64,000 bases of DNA. Origin: Desulfolutivibrio sulfodismutans DSM 3696. GTDB lineage: Bacteria; Desulfobacterota; Desulfovibrionia; Desulfovibrionales; Desulfovibrionaceae. Positions 41,837 to 50,300 of this stretch are shown in pieces. The translations under genes were made by a program, and so were the position numbers. Each line of letters starts with the position of its first letter. The first letter of the stretch is position 1. The notes under the pieces are model-generated. The model did not search any database. It had not been told where the DNA came from and saw nothing but the letters and a program-made list of their open reading frames with translations. The stretch covers positions 3,493,001-3,557,000 of the forward strand of contig NZ_CP045504.1 of the NCBI RefSeq assembly GCF_013376455.1, in the 5' to 3' direction.

Positions 41837-42256
41837 GGTATATCCTTTTGTGAAAGGGGCGTCCTGGCACGCGTAAAGGCGCGCCTGGTGGCGACTTGCG
41901 AATCGTGAACCGGAGGCTGCGGGCCGAGTCAGGATCGGAAGATCGGGGCAAAATGGCGTCTTCGGCGGGGACAGTCCGGGTAGGAAGCGACGGGCATGCA
42001 GCCATGAACCGCGTCGGCGGACGAACACACCGAGGGCCGGGCGCGATGACCGGCGAGGGGCATATATAAGGGTTTTTGAGGGGATGTCAAATGGAGGCAT
42101 GCAGTGCTCGGGTTGATCGGTCGCCGCCAAACAAACACTTCTTGCAAATATTTTGCGCAAGGGTACGATGCTGGATGTTTTTCTTGGGTTCGTTTCGTGT
42201 TGGTGTCATTAAAAAATGATGGAATCTTGACAGGCATACGGGGAATCAGTAGTTAT
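41837..42256. other. Divergent intergenic region between helicase and brnT
   Basis: No gene is evident. The helicase side is GC-rich and probably a long 5' leader. The brnT side is AT-rich with a TTGACA at 42225-42230 about 26 bases before the brnT ATG, without a good -10 at normal spacing. Confidence 0.4.
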
Positions 42257-42541
42257 ATGATTCAGGAAATCGAATGGGATCCAGCCAAGGCTGCCGCGAA
42301 TAACCGAAAGCATGGGGTGAGCTTCGATCAGGCGGCCCTGGCGTTTCGCGACATGTTCGCGGTGGAATGGATCGACACGCGTACGTGTTATGGTGAGGAA
42401 CGCGTTATTCTCGTCGGGACAAGTGAGGGGCGGATATTGACGGTGGTGTATACCGAACGGGGAGACCGTATTCGTATTATTTCCGCGCGAAGGGCGACGA
42501 AAGATGAGCAAGACAGATATTATCGTGAAAATGGACAGTGA
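42257..42541 (+). CDS. brnT: BrnT-family ribonuclease toxin
   Basis: BrnT is a small RelE-fold ribonuclease of type II toxin-antitoxin systems. The 94-residue protein has the family start EIEWDPAKAAANNRKHGVSFDQAA, RDMFAVEW, the GRILTVVYTERGDRIRIISARRA core with the catalytic Arg/Lys set. The ATG at 42257 fits the family N-terminus. The next gene, an HTH antitoxin, overlaps it by 38 bases. Confidence 0.9.
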   Translation: MIQEIEWDPAKAAANNRKHGVSFDQAALAFRDMFAVEWIDTRTCYGEERVILVGTSEGRILTVVYTERGDRIRIISARRATKDEQDRYYRENGQ

Positions 42542-42896
42542 GGGGCGGTTGCACCGCGTGGGGCCGGACGGCGGGTTAGAACCTGTCGCGGTTGCGCCTG
42601 TGGCGGAAATGGATGAGGCGGATATCGTCGCTGCCGCTGTGGCCGACGCCGACAATCCGCCGATCACGCCGCAGGACGTGGCGCGGCTTCGCCGCGTGCC
42701 GCGCACCAAGACCCTGCGCCGGGCGCTGGGGCTGACCCAGGATGAGTTTGCGGCGCGGTATCATATACCGCTTGGGACGCTGCGGGACTGGGAACAGGGC
42801 CGCACGGAGCCGGATCAGGCGACCCGGGCGTACCTTCGCGTTATCGCCAACGATCCGGAAGGGACGCGGAGGGCGTTGGAGGGGGCGCATGGTTGA
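42504..42896 (+). CDS. XRE-type antitoxin paired with BrnT
   Basis: This 130-residue protein begins within brnT. Residues 1-55 are acidic (AEMDEADIVAAAVADADNPP), probably the toxin-binding part. Residues 70-125 form an XRE helix-turn-helix (LRRALGLTQDEFAARYHIPLGTL, WEQGRTEPDQATRAYL). Classical BrnA antitoxins have a ribbon-helix-helix instead; here the DNA-binding unit is HTH, a known but less usual partner. It probably represses its own operon. Confidence 0.82.
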   Translation: MSKTDIIVKMDSEGRLHRVGPDGGLEPVAVAPVAEMDEADIVAAAVADADNPPITPQDVARLRRVPRTKTLRRALGLTQDEFAARYHIPLGTLRDWEQGRTEPDQATRAYLRVIANDPEGTRRALEGAHG

Positions 42897-42969
42897 GGGT
42901 CGTGCGGGTGTGTCGGCGGATGCCTCAATGAGGACGCGGGGGCTTTGCGAAGAGAACCTGGAGGCTCAA

Positions 42970-43602
42970 TTATGGTCCGACATTTTCCGGTGGAGCCGGA
43001 GGAATTGGATAATCTAAATATTCATTTTTATTTTGAATAGACTCCAGTGTCTGAATAAGCAAGGCTACCAATTCTTTATACTCAAGCACATCAGATATAG
43101 AGATGTCTGGCGAATCGACAGGATAAGCGTGAACAGCTTCGTTTCGAATTTTCTTTAATCTTAAAAAGAGATCAACTTGGCTGCCAGATATTATTTCGTG
43201 ACTTCCAAGCCAACGAATAAATTTATCAGGTCGCGTAAATCTGATTAGACCATTATGCTGCATCAGCTTTAGTATGGAATTTTCAAGCTGCTTCCATATC
43301 TCAAAGATCGCGGCCTTAGGGTCTATGTTGGCTAGCTTAATTATCTTTTCATCAAACGCAGAAACTTTGGTTGTTTCTTGAGGTCCATTTTCTGCTGAGG
43401 TGATTGATTTTAAAATTTCAGCTTCATCTTTTGCTTTTGCTATTTCTTCCCGTAGGTTCACCTCGATATCTTTAAATTTGATTGTTTTGATGAATCGGGC
43501 AAGGTGGGGCATTTTAGAGAGAAGGATCCAAAGGGCTATCAGCGCAGCGGCGGGGGTAGACACATCTCGTATAATTGACGAGATGAAGGTTAAGGTGTCC
43601 AT
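42970..43602 (-). CDS. AT-rich hypothetical protein with N-terminal membrane segment
   Basis: This 210-residue protein has one membrane helix (about residues 13-30), an acidic-basic linker and a helical C-terminal domain. That domain includes LFLRLKKIRNEAVHAY, which recalls HEPN or DUF4145-like RNase/abortive-infection folds (RxxxxH-like RNEAVH). GAGGGGG precedes the ATG. The GC content is far below the neighbours and it lies next to the toxin-antitoxin pair and the IS, so the patch is probably acquired. The function is unknown; a defence role is possible. Confidence 0.65.
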   Translation of the reverse strand: MDTLTFISSIIRDVSTPAAALIALWILLSKMPHLARFIKTIKFKDIEVNLREEIAKAKDEAEILKSITSAENGPQETTKVSAFDEKIIKLANIDPKAAIFEIWKQLENSILKLMQHNGLIRFTRPDKFIRWLGSHEIISGSQVDLFLRLKKIRNEAVHAYPVDSPDISISDVLEYKELVALLIQTLESIQNKNEYLDYPIPPAPPENVGP

Positions 43603-43755
43603 TAGGCCCCCTCTTGTTAATAAATTCTATTAAGTATCGTTAGAGTTATGTCTAAAAGGCGAGGATAAAACTGTTATAGTCGAATCTTTTCACTGATCTC
43701 ATCGACATAGAAAGCTCAGAGATAAGTTTGGCGTCTTGTTGCTTTTTAGTCGAAT

Positions 43756-44538
43756 TCAGGGCGCACTGTCCTTCTTCACCTCATCCCACAACCCATTCCA
43801 CTCCGCCAGCGTCAGCGTGGCGATATCGAGCCCCCGCTCCTTGGCCAGGGCCTCCATGCCCCGAAACCGGCCGAGAAACTTCTTGTTGGCGTCGTCCAGG
43901 CAGGAATTGGCCTTCAGCCCCAGGCGGCGGCCGTATTCGGCCAGCGAGAACAGGTAGTCGCCGAACTCCTCGGCCATGCGCGCCTCGTCGCCAGCCGCTA
44001 CGGCCATCTCAAACTCCATCCGCTCCTTTTCCAGGGCATGCTTCATGTCCGCGTCCGACTCCCAGGTGAACCCCACCCGGGCGGCCTTGGAGTGGATGCG
44101 GTAGGCCTTGAGAAGCGGCGGCAGGCCCTTGGGCAGGCTGTCGTAGAGCCCGGCGCCTTCCTTTTTCTCGGCCCGCTTGATGCGCTCCCAGTTGCGCAAA
44201 AGCTCCTCGCGGTTTTTGAGCGTCAGGTCGGCGAAAACATGCGGATGGCGGCGGATCATCTTGGCGGCCTCGGCCCCGAACACGTCGGCCAGGGTGAAGG
44301 CCCCTTTTTTCTCGTAGAGGCGGGAGGCGAAGAGCAGAAGGAACAGCACGTCGCCGATCTCCTCCAGGGCCCCCGGCGAGTCGCCCGCCCGGATGCAGTC
44401 CACCAGTTCGAAGGACTCTTCAATGATGTAGTCGCACAGCGTCTCCGGGGTCTGGGCCTGGTCCCAGGGACAGCCGCCGGGGCCGAGCAGGGAGTCGATG
44501 ACGTCGAGCAGTTCTTTCAAAGGGGTGTCGTTGTTCAT
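43756..44538 (-). CDS. mazG: Nucleoside triphosphate pyrophosphohydrolase
   Basis: MazG hydrolyses NTPs and dNTPs to monophosphates and pyrophosphate, clearing aberrant nucleotides. The 260-residue protein has the duplicated helical fold with GPGGCPWDQAQTPETL, EESFELVDCI, EEIGDVLFLLLF (the metal ExxE-x-ExxD set) and a second FGDYLFSLAEYGR. Its ATG overlaps the cvpA stop (ATGA), so the two are co-translated. Confidence 0.95.
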   Translation of the reverse strand: MNNDTPLKELLDVIDSLLGPGGCPWDQAQTPETLCDYIIEESFELVDCIRAGDSPGALEEIGDVLFLLLFASRLYEKKGAFTLADVFGAEAAKMIRRHPHVFADLTLKNREELLRNWERIKRAEKKEGAGLYDSLPKGLPPLLKAYRIHSKAARVGFTWESDADMKHALEKERMEFEMAVAAGDEARMAEEFGDYLFSLAEYGRRLGLKANSCLDDANKKFLGRFRGMEALAKERGLDIATLTLAEWNGLWDEVKKDSAP

Positions 44539-45140
44539 GGCTTCTTTGGGGGTGACGGGTCGGGGGTTTTGGCAGGGGCGGCCGCCTTGGGCGCGGCCGA
44601 GGGTTTGCCCGCTGCCGGGGATTTTACCGTTTCCAGAGCCTTGGGCACCTCTTCGGCGGCGGTTTGCAGCTTGGCCTTGATGTCCGGGGGCACGTATCCG
44701 GACACGAGGTTCCCGGCCTTTTCCACAAAGGGAACAAGGCGCGAGGAGGCCAGAAAGTCCGGCTTGTGGCCAAGGGTGGTCATGATGAAAAAAACCACGG
44801 CGGCCAAAAGCACGCCCTTGGCCAGGCCGAAGGCCCCGCCGAAGAGCTTGTCGGCCCACTGGGTCATGGTGATGCTCACCAGCCGGGACAGGGCCAGGAC
44901 CAGGAACCAGACCCCGAGCAGGGCGGCGGTGAAGACCAGGAGATAGGCCGCGATCTGGGCGTAGTTGCCGGAGATGTGGCCCGAAAGATAGGGCGTGACC
45001 TCCTGGTGGTAGTTGGCCGCCGCATAGAACCCGGCGAACAGGGCGGCCAGGGAGCCCACTTCCTTGACCAGGCCACGCAGATAGCCCCGCAGGAAAAAAA
45101 ATCCCCACGCCAGGAGCAGGACCAAATCGGCGATATTCAT
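44535..45140 (-). CDS. CvpA-family inner-membrane protein
   Basis: CvpA proteins have four membrane helices and affect colicin V production and envelope homeostasis; their true role is unclear. The 201-residue protein starts NIADLVLLLAWGFFFLRGYLRGLVKEVGSLAALFAGF, the family N-terminus, with helices at about 4-20, 26-45, 62-85 and 103-120. The C-terminal 60 residues are Ala/Pro/Lys-rich and disordered. It is coupled with mazG downstream. Confidence 0.88.
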   Translation of the reverse strand: MNIADLVLLLAWGFFFLRGYLRGLVKEVGSLAALFAGFYAAANYHQEVTPYLSGHISGNYAQIAAYLLVFTAALLGVWFLVLALSRLVSITMTQWADKLFGGAFGLAKGVLLAAVVFFIMTTLGHKPDFLASSRLVPFVEKAGNLVSGYVPPDIKAKLQTAAEEVPKALETVKSPAAGKPSAAPKAAAPAKTPDPSPPKKP

Positions 45141-45309
45141 GCTGGCTCCGGTTCGGGTCGGGGTGGCGCTGTGGCGAGACGTGAACCGAACGTCGGCTAC
45201 CTAGCAGAAGACGAAGAAAAAATGAAGCCGGGGCGGCCGCTTGCCCGGGGGCGTTGAAGCGGCTAGGATGCCCGGGACGGAAATATACCCGCGGCCAAGG
45301 AGCCAAAAA

Positions 45310-46425
45310 ATGTCCCGCATGTTTTTACCCCGCGACATCAACGCCTACCTGACCTCCAAGGTGCTCGGACAGGCCGGGGTTCTGCGCCTCATCAGCGTCT
45401 CCATCTACAAGCACATCCATGGCCTAAAGGCCGGAAACGTCCTTTTCATCGGCAACAGCGGCACGGGCAAGACCACGGTCATGCGGGCCATCAACCAGTT
45501 CTACGAAGACCACGACGAGCTTGCGGCCTTTCGGACCATGGTCATCATCAACGCCAACACCCTGGCCCCGGAGGTGGAGGGCGAGGACCGGGCCACGCGG
45601 CTTTTTCGGCGCATCGAGGCCCGGGTGCGGGCCCTTTGCGGCGGCGACCTGACGGCCGCCCAGCTCAAGGCGGCCATGGAAAACGCCACGGTATGCGTGG
45701 ACGAGGTGGACAAGATTTCCGCCCGGGTGTCGGGCAAGGCCAACGTGGAAGGCATCACCACCCAGTATGCCCTGTTGACCCTGCTTGAGGGCGAGGACAT
45801 CCTGTATCGCACCGAGGTGGTGGACGAAGACGGCGTGCGGCGTCTGGCCGACATCGCCGTGGACACCTCCAAGCTGCTTTTTATCTGCGGCGGGGCCTTT
45901 GAAGAGCTTTTCGACCAGGTCTACACCCTGCTCGTCAACCGCAAGGACGAGCGCCGCCTCAAGGAGACCTCCGAGGTGGACCGCCAGCCCGACGGCACGG
46001 TCAAGGTGCGCACGGTGGTGCGGTTCAAGCTCAAGGACTATCTGCGGCTGTCGGACATGTTCACCTACGGCATGATGCCCCAGTTCGTGTCGCGTTTCAG
46101 CTCCATCGCCCTTTTCGAGGAGCTTGGCCGCGAGGAGCTTAAAAAGATCATGCTCACGGCCGACGATTCGCCGCTTCGGGCCTCGCGCGACTATTTCAAG
46201 CACATGGGCGTGACCCTGCGGCTGACGGACAAGGCCCTGGACCTCATCGCCGAGCACGCCATGAAAAACACCCGCATCGGCGCGCGGGCCCTGCGCGAGA
46301 TCTATACCGGGCTCATCGCCGACTACGAATTCGACCCGAGCTCGTCGCCAAAACTCGTCACCACGGACAGCGGCCAGGTGCTGACCATCGACCAGGAGGC
46401 CGTGGCGGACTACCTGGCGGGATAG
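45310..46425 (+). CDS. ClpX-like AAA+ ATPase without zinc-binding domain
   Basis: This 371-residue AAA+ protein matches the ClpX ATPase core: Walker A GNSGTGKTT (about residues 48-56), Walker B VCVDEVDKI, GGAFEELFDQV, the FVSRFSSIALFEEL arginine-finger region and sensor 2 GARALREI. It lacks the N-terminal Cys4 zinc domain used by ClpX to bind substrates. The IGF loop that docks on ClpP is not obvious. AAGGAG precedes the ATG. It is single and may serve a specialised unfoldase role. Confidence 0.85.
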   Translation: MSRMFLPRDINAYLTSKVLGQAGVLRLISVSIYKHIHGLKAGNVLFIGNSGTGKTTVMRAINQFYEDHDELAAFRTMVIINANTLAPEVEGEDRATRLFRRIEARVRALCGGDLTAAQLKAAMENATVCVDEVDKISARVSGKANVEGITTQYALLTLLEGEDILYRTEVVDEDGVRRLADIAVDTSKLLFICGGAFEELFDQVYTLLVNRKDERRLKETSEVDRQPDGTVKVRTVVRFKLKDYLRLSDMFTYGMMPQFVSRFSSIALFEELGREELKKIMLTADDSPLRASRDYFKHMGVTLRLTDKALDLIAEHAMKNTRIGARALREIYTGLIADYEFDPSSSPKLVTTDSGQVLTIDQEAVADYLAG

Positions 46426-46650
46426 ACGTGCGGGCGCTCTGTGCCGTCCGTACAAAGCGATACGCAGATGAGGCAGGCCGTTGGCCGTTTTATGGGCTGC
46501 GGCACGGGAAGCTCGGGGCGGCGTCGGGCGGCGTTTTTTGGCTTCGGGGTGGGGCGCGGGCCTTGCAGCGGGCGCAGGGATGCGCTGTGGGGCTGGGAAG
46601 TCCCGGCCTTTCGGTTCGGTCAACGGCAATCATGGAGTAAGGAGTGCGGC

Positions 46651-47082
46651 ATGAGGCGAGGAGCGGTTTTGATTTTGGCGGCGGGCGTGATCCTTCTGGC
46701 TGCAATGTCGGCGACAGCCCAAACGTCGGGCCAAACGTCGGGCCAGACCATGGCCCAGGGGCCGGACACGGCCGTTCAGGCGGCCGAACAGGTGGTCATT
46801 CATTTCTTCGTGGTTCCCCGGGTCTTGCCCGGCGGCAAGGAGGCGGCCGGGAAGTTCCCGGAGTTGCGCAAATTTCTGGCCAAGACCGCCGGGGGCTATT
46901 CCCAACTCGGCAGTTGCGACGGCGGGGCGCTTCTGCCTTCCGGCGAGGTGCGCGCCGAGACCAACATCTGCTTCATGGTGTCGGCCTCGCGCGACGTGTC
47001 GGCGGAGATCGCGGCCTATCTGAAGACACATTTCGAGAACAAGTCGCCGTTCGTCCTGTCCTGGCCGGGTAGCCGTCATTGA
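46651..47082 (+). CDS. Small exported protein of unknown function
   Basis: This 143-residue protein has a clear signal peptide (about residues 1-23, ending MSATAQT) followed by a short TSGQ repeat (TSGQTSGQT). The mature part holds EQVVIHFFVVPRVLPGG, two Cys that may bridge, and ASRDVSAEIAAYLKTHFEN. I do not recognise a family. AAGGAG lies before the ATG. The next gene, an amino-acid permease, starts in its stop codon, so the pair is coupled. Confidence 0.7.
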   Translation: MRRGAVLILAAGVILLAAMSATAQTSGQTSGQTMAQGPDTAVQAAEQVVIHFFVVPRVLPGGKEAAGKFPELRKFLAKTAGGYSQLGSCDGGALLPSGEVRAETNICFMVSASRDVSAEIAAYLKTHFENKSPFVLSWPGSRH

Positions 47083-47915
47083 GCCCAGGCGGGGCCTTCG
47101 GGGGCCTGCATCCGGATTCCGGCCCGGCCCGGCGGCGGGGCGTGTTCGGGCGGCTGGTCGCCGTGCCGCGCCCCGTGGCCCGGATCGTGCTCCTGACGGC
47201 CTTTGCGGCGGGCCTGTACGTCGTGCTGTCGAACATCCGCTACCACTGGGACTGGGGCGTGGTGTGGGCCTACCGGGAGATCTACCTGTACGGCCTTTTG
47301 ACCACCATGGCCGTCTCGGCCGGGGCCATGGCCCTGGGGCTTGTGCTCGGGGTGTCCGCCGGGCTGGCCTCGGTGTCCCGGGGGGCGTGGCTGCCGGAAC
47401 TGGCGGCGCTGTACGTGGGGGCCTTCCGGGGCACGCCGCTTCTGGTGCAGGTGCTCATTTTCTATTTTTGCGTGGGGGTGGTGGTGCGCCTGGACAGCCC
47501 CTACGTCATCGGGGCCGTGACTCTGGCCTTTTTTTCCGGGGCCTACATCTCGGAGATGGTCCGGGCGGGCATCGAGTCCGTGGATTCGGGGCAGTGGGAG
47601 GCGGCGGCCGGGACCGGGCTGACCCATGCCCAGACGCTTCGGCATGTGATCCTGCCCCAGGCGCTCCGGCGCATGGTGCCGCCGGTGACCGGGCAGTTCG
47701 TGTCGCTGATCAAGGATTCGTCGCTGTTGTCGATCATCGCCGTGCGGGAGCTGACCAAGGCCGCCGAGGTGGTCAACGCCGCAACGTACCGCACTTTCGA
47801 GACGTATCTGCCCCTGGCGGCGCTGTATCTGCTTCTGACCTGGCCTCTGTCGCGCTTGACCCGTCGTCTGGAAAGGGGAATACATCCGCATATGGCGGAT
47901 GGCCGCCGCAGGTAA
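47079..47915 (+). CDS. Amino-acid ABC transporter permease (HisM/GlnP type)
   Basis: This 278-residue permease belongs to the polar amino-acid uptake family: GLLTTMAVSAGAMALGLVLGV, GTPLLVQVLIFYF, and the EAA loop QWEAAAGTGLTHAQTLRHVILPQALRRMVPP. The start is TTG 47079, overlapping the previous stop; ATGs further in would cut the first helix. The matching ATPase and binding protein are not next to it, so it is an orphan here, or uses the preceding exported protein. Confidence 0.85.
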   Translation: MSPGGAFGGLHPDSGPARRRGVFGRLVAVPRPVARIVLLTAFAAGLYVVLSNIRYHWDWGVVWAYREIYLYGLLTTMAVSAGAMALGLVLGVSAGLASVSRGAWLPELAALYVGAFRGTPLLVQVLIFYFCVGVVVRLDSPYVIGAVTLAFFSGAYISEMVRAGIESVDSGQWEAAAGTGLTHAQTLRHVILPQALRRMVPPVTGQFVSLIKDSSLLSIIAVRELTKAAEVVNAATYRTFETYLPLAALYLLLTWPLSRLTRRLERGIHPHMADGRRR

Positions 47916-47941
47916 CATCCATTTTTTGAAAAGGAGCTCCC

Positions 47942-48193
47942 ATGGCCCCAAACGTCAAGGTCTTCGCCCTGTCCACCTGCATTCACTGCAAGCAGGCCAA
48001 GCAGTTTCTCGACGACAAAAACGTGACCTACGAATGCGTGCATGTGGACCTTCTGACCGGCGACGACCGCAAGCAGGTCATCGAAGAGGTCAAAAAAGTC
48101 AATCCGTCCCTGTCGTTTCCGACCATCGTCATCGGCGACACGGTCATCGTCGGCTTTCGCAAGGACGACATCCTGACCGCCCTGGGGGGATAG
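47942..48193 (+). CDS. Glutaredoxin-family protein
   Basis: This 83-residue thioredoxin-fold protein has the redox pair CIHC (residues 12-15), the cis-Pro strand LSFPTIVIGD and the final GFRKDDILTAL helix. AAAAGGAG precedes the ATG. The next gene is a ferredoxin-thioredoxin-reductase-like protein, suggesting that ferredoxin is the electron source of this glutaredoxin. It may act in disulfide reduction in the cytoplasm. Confidence 0.9.
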   Translation: MAPNVKVFALSTCIHCKQAKQFLDDKNVTYECVHVDLLTGDDRKQVIEEVKKVNPSLSFPTIVIGDTVIVGFRKDDILTALGG

Positions 48194-48220
48194 GCCATGA
48201 GTCCCGAAAAAGGAGCGCCC

Positions 48221-48565
48221 ATGACGGCGCAACGGCTCTATGAGCAACTGAAGACATTCCAGGAGTCCAAGGGGTACTTTTTCAACGACGACAAGGACAT
48301 GACCCTGGCCCTGCTGGACAGCCTTCTGGTCAACAAGGAGCGTCTGGGCTACATGGCCTGTCCCTGTCGGCTGGCCAGCGGCGACTACGAGGCGGACAAG
48401 GACATGCTGTGCCCGTGCACCTACCGGGCGCCGGACGTGGCGGAATACGGGGCCTGCTTTTGCGGCCTGTACGTGTCCCGGGCCTGGCTCGACGGGTCGA
48501 TCCCCCGGGTGACCGTGCCCGAGAGACGGCCGCCGGAGAAGGTGCTGGCCGGGCTTGGGTTGTAA
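48221..48565 (+). CDS. Ferredoxin-thioredoxin reductase catalytic-subunit-like protein
   Basis: This 114-residue protein has the three Cys pairs of the FTR catalytic subunit: CPC (47,49), CPC (64,66) and CFC (79,81), with GLY after the last. These hold a [4Fe-4S] cluster next to an active disulfide. Spacings differ a little from the plant enzyme (14 and 12 residues between pairs). I start at 48221, where AAAAAGGAG is well placed; ATG 48197 would add eight residues. It follows the glutaredoxin gene by 27 bases. There is no variable-subunit gene nearby. Confidence 0.85.
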   Translation: MTAQRLYEQLKTFQESKGYFFNDDKDMTLALLDSLLVNKERLGYMACPCRLASGDYEADKDMLCPCTYRAPDVAEYGACFCGLYVSRAWLDGSIPRVTVPERRPPEKVLAGLGL

Positions 48566-48585
48566 CATCTCGGCATGGCAGGAGG

Positions 48586-49383
48586 TTAAAAAACATCCTC
48601 CATGCATTGCGCCAGGGACTCGCCCCGGGCCAGTTCAGCCGCCGCGAACCGGGCCGACACCTGGCCCCGTCGCATGACCACCATGTGGTCCGCCATCCGG
48701 GCCGCCGATCCCAGCCCATGGGAGACCACCACCAGGGCGTAGCGTTCCCGCAGCCCGGAAAGCAGTTCCTCGATAGCCCGGACGGCCATGAAATCCAACG
48801 ACGCCGCCGGTTCGTCCAAAAGCAGCACATCGGGCTCCAGGGCCATGGCCCGGGCCAGGCACAGCCGTTGGGCCTGCCCCCCGGACAGGGTCTTGGCCGG
48901 GGCCTCCAGGCGGTCTTTCACCTCATCCCACAGTCGGGCCGCAACAAGCGCCTCCCGGGTCGCCTCCCTGGCCTCGGCCTTGCCCATCCCCAGGACATGG
49001 CGCAGGGGCATGGTGAGGTTGGCCGCGATGGACAGGGGCAGCAGGTTGGGGGTCTGGAAGACCATGCCCACCCGCCGCCGCAGTTCCGTGACCGGAAAGG
49101 CCCGGTCGTGGATGTCCAGGGGGTGGCCGTCCAGGGAATACAGCACGCGTCCGGTGGTCCGGCAGCCGTCGAAGCATTCGTTTAAGCGGTTTAGGGCCCG
49201 CAAAAGGGTGGTCTTGCCCGAGCCGGAGCGGCCCACGATCACGGTCAGGGCGTTGCCCGCCACGTCGAGGTCCACTCCGGACAGGGCCGCACGTCCCGCA
49301 AAGGACACGCCAAGGCCGCGCACGGCCATGACCACGCCCGGGGGCAGGCTGTTTCCCGGGTCGCGGGTTGTGTCCGCGCTCAT
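48586..49383 (-). CDS. pstB: Phosphate ABC transporter ATPase (PstB-like)
   Basis: This 265-residue ATPase powers phosphate uptake. It has Walker A VGRSGSGKTT, PstB-like LLRALNRLNECFDG and VFQTPNLLPLSIAANL, signature LSGGQAQRLCLARA and Walker B VLLLDEPAASLD. The switch His is in VVVSHGLGSAARM. The ATG overlaps the pstA stop (ATGA). It is the last gene of pstSCAB; phoU is not here but at 7 kb. Confidence 0.92.
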   Translation of the reverse strand: MSADTTRDPGNSLPPGVVMAVRGLGVSFAGRAALSGVDLDVAGNALTVIVGRSGSGKTTLLRALNRLNECFDGCRTTGRVLYSLDGHPLDIHDRAFPVTELRRRVGMVFQTPNLLPLSIAANLTMPLRHVLGMGKAEAREATREALVAARLWDEVKDRLEAPAKTLSGGQAQRLCLARAMALEPDVLLLDEPAASLDFMAVRAIEELLSGLRERYALVVVSHGLGSAARMADHMVVMRRGQVSARFAAAELARGESLAQCMEDVF

Positions 49384-50300
49384 CGCATCTCCTCCATGCC
49401 GTAGCGTCCCTCCACCAGCCGCGACCCGGCCCGGGCGCAGATGAAAAGACCCACCGCCAGACACAAAAGGACCAGGGCCGCGCCGTAGGCCCGGGTCAGT
49501 TCGTCCGGGGTCTGATACTGGGCCGAGGTGTAGTAGATGTAAAAGGGCAGGGCCTCGAACTTGCCGAACAGCCCGGACGGCAGCCCGGCCCCGACCACCA
49601 CCCCGGTCATCAGAATCACCGCCGTATCCTCACAGGCCCGGCCCACGGCCAGGATGACGCCGCCGAAGATCCCTCTTCGGGCTTCAGGCACGAGCACCCC
49701 GGCCACGGTACGCCAGGTGGACAGGCCCAGGCTCGGCCCCAAAAGGCGCATGGCGTCGGGCAGAGCGTCCAGAGCCCCGGCCGTGGCCCCCACCACATAG
49801 GGCAGGATCAGAAGGGCCATGCTCGCAGCGGCCAGAAGCAGGCAGGTGTTGGCCTGGGGCAAAAAGGTGCGGCGCAAAAAAAGGATCAGGGCGAATCCGA
49901 AAAGGCCCATGAGGATGGACGGAATCCCGGCCAGCACGTCCACCCCCAGGCGCAGCAGGCGGCGCAGCCGTCCCCGGGCGAAAAGAGACAGGGAGATGCC
50001 CCCGGCCACTCCCAGGGGCACGGCCATGGCCGAGGTCAGGGCCACCAGGGCCAGGGTTCCGGCGCAGGCGGGCCAGATGCCGTCCCATACCGGCCGCCGG
50101 GCGAGGATGGCGGCCAGGGCGGGAACATCCCCGAAAAAAAGGTCGCCGCCGAGGGCCGGTCCGGCCTCGTACACCAGATATCCCACCAGGAAGGCCACGG
50201 GGAGCGTCGCCGCCAGGGCGCATCCCCAGGACGCCATCCGGGCTGCGCGCTCCAGGCCGCGTCCCGGCGCGGCCCTGTCCGCACGGGATTGGGCGGTCAT
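49380..50300 (-). CDS. pstA: Phosphate ABC transporter permease PstA
   Basis: This 306-residue permease has about six helices and the PstA loop features: GVAGGISLSLFARG, LAGIPSILMGLFGFALIL and MRLLGPSLGLSTWRTVAGVLVPEARRGIFGGV, the EAA docking loop. The ATG at 50300 overlaps the pstC stop (ATGA). A 23-codon extension upstream lies inside pstC and is excluded. Confidence 0.92.
   Translation of the reverse strand: MTAQSRADRAAPGRGLERAARMASWGCALAATLPVAFLVGYLVYEAGPALGGDLFFGDVPALAAILARRPVWDGIWPACAGTLALVALTSAMAVPLGVAGGISLSLFARGRLRRLLRLGVDVLAGIPSILMGLFGFALILFLRRTFLPQANTCLLLAAASMALLILPYVVGATAGALDALPDAMRLLGPSLGLSTWRTVAGVLVPEARRGIFGGVILAVGRACEDTAVILMTGVVVGAGLPSGLFGKFEALPFYIYYTSAQYQTPDELTRAYGAALVLLCLAVGLFICARAGSRLVEGRYGMEEMR

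Noticed and set aside
48197-48220. Earlier ATG for the FTR-like gene
   Set aside because: ATG 48197 has no Shine-Dalgarno, while 48221 has AAAAAGGAG at good spacing.
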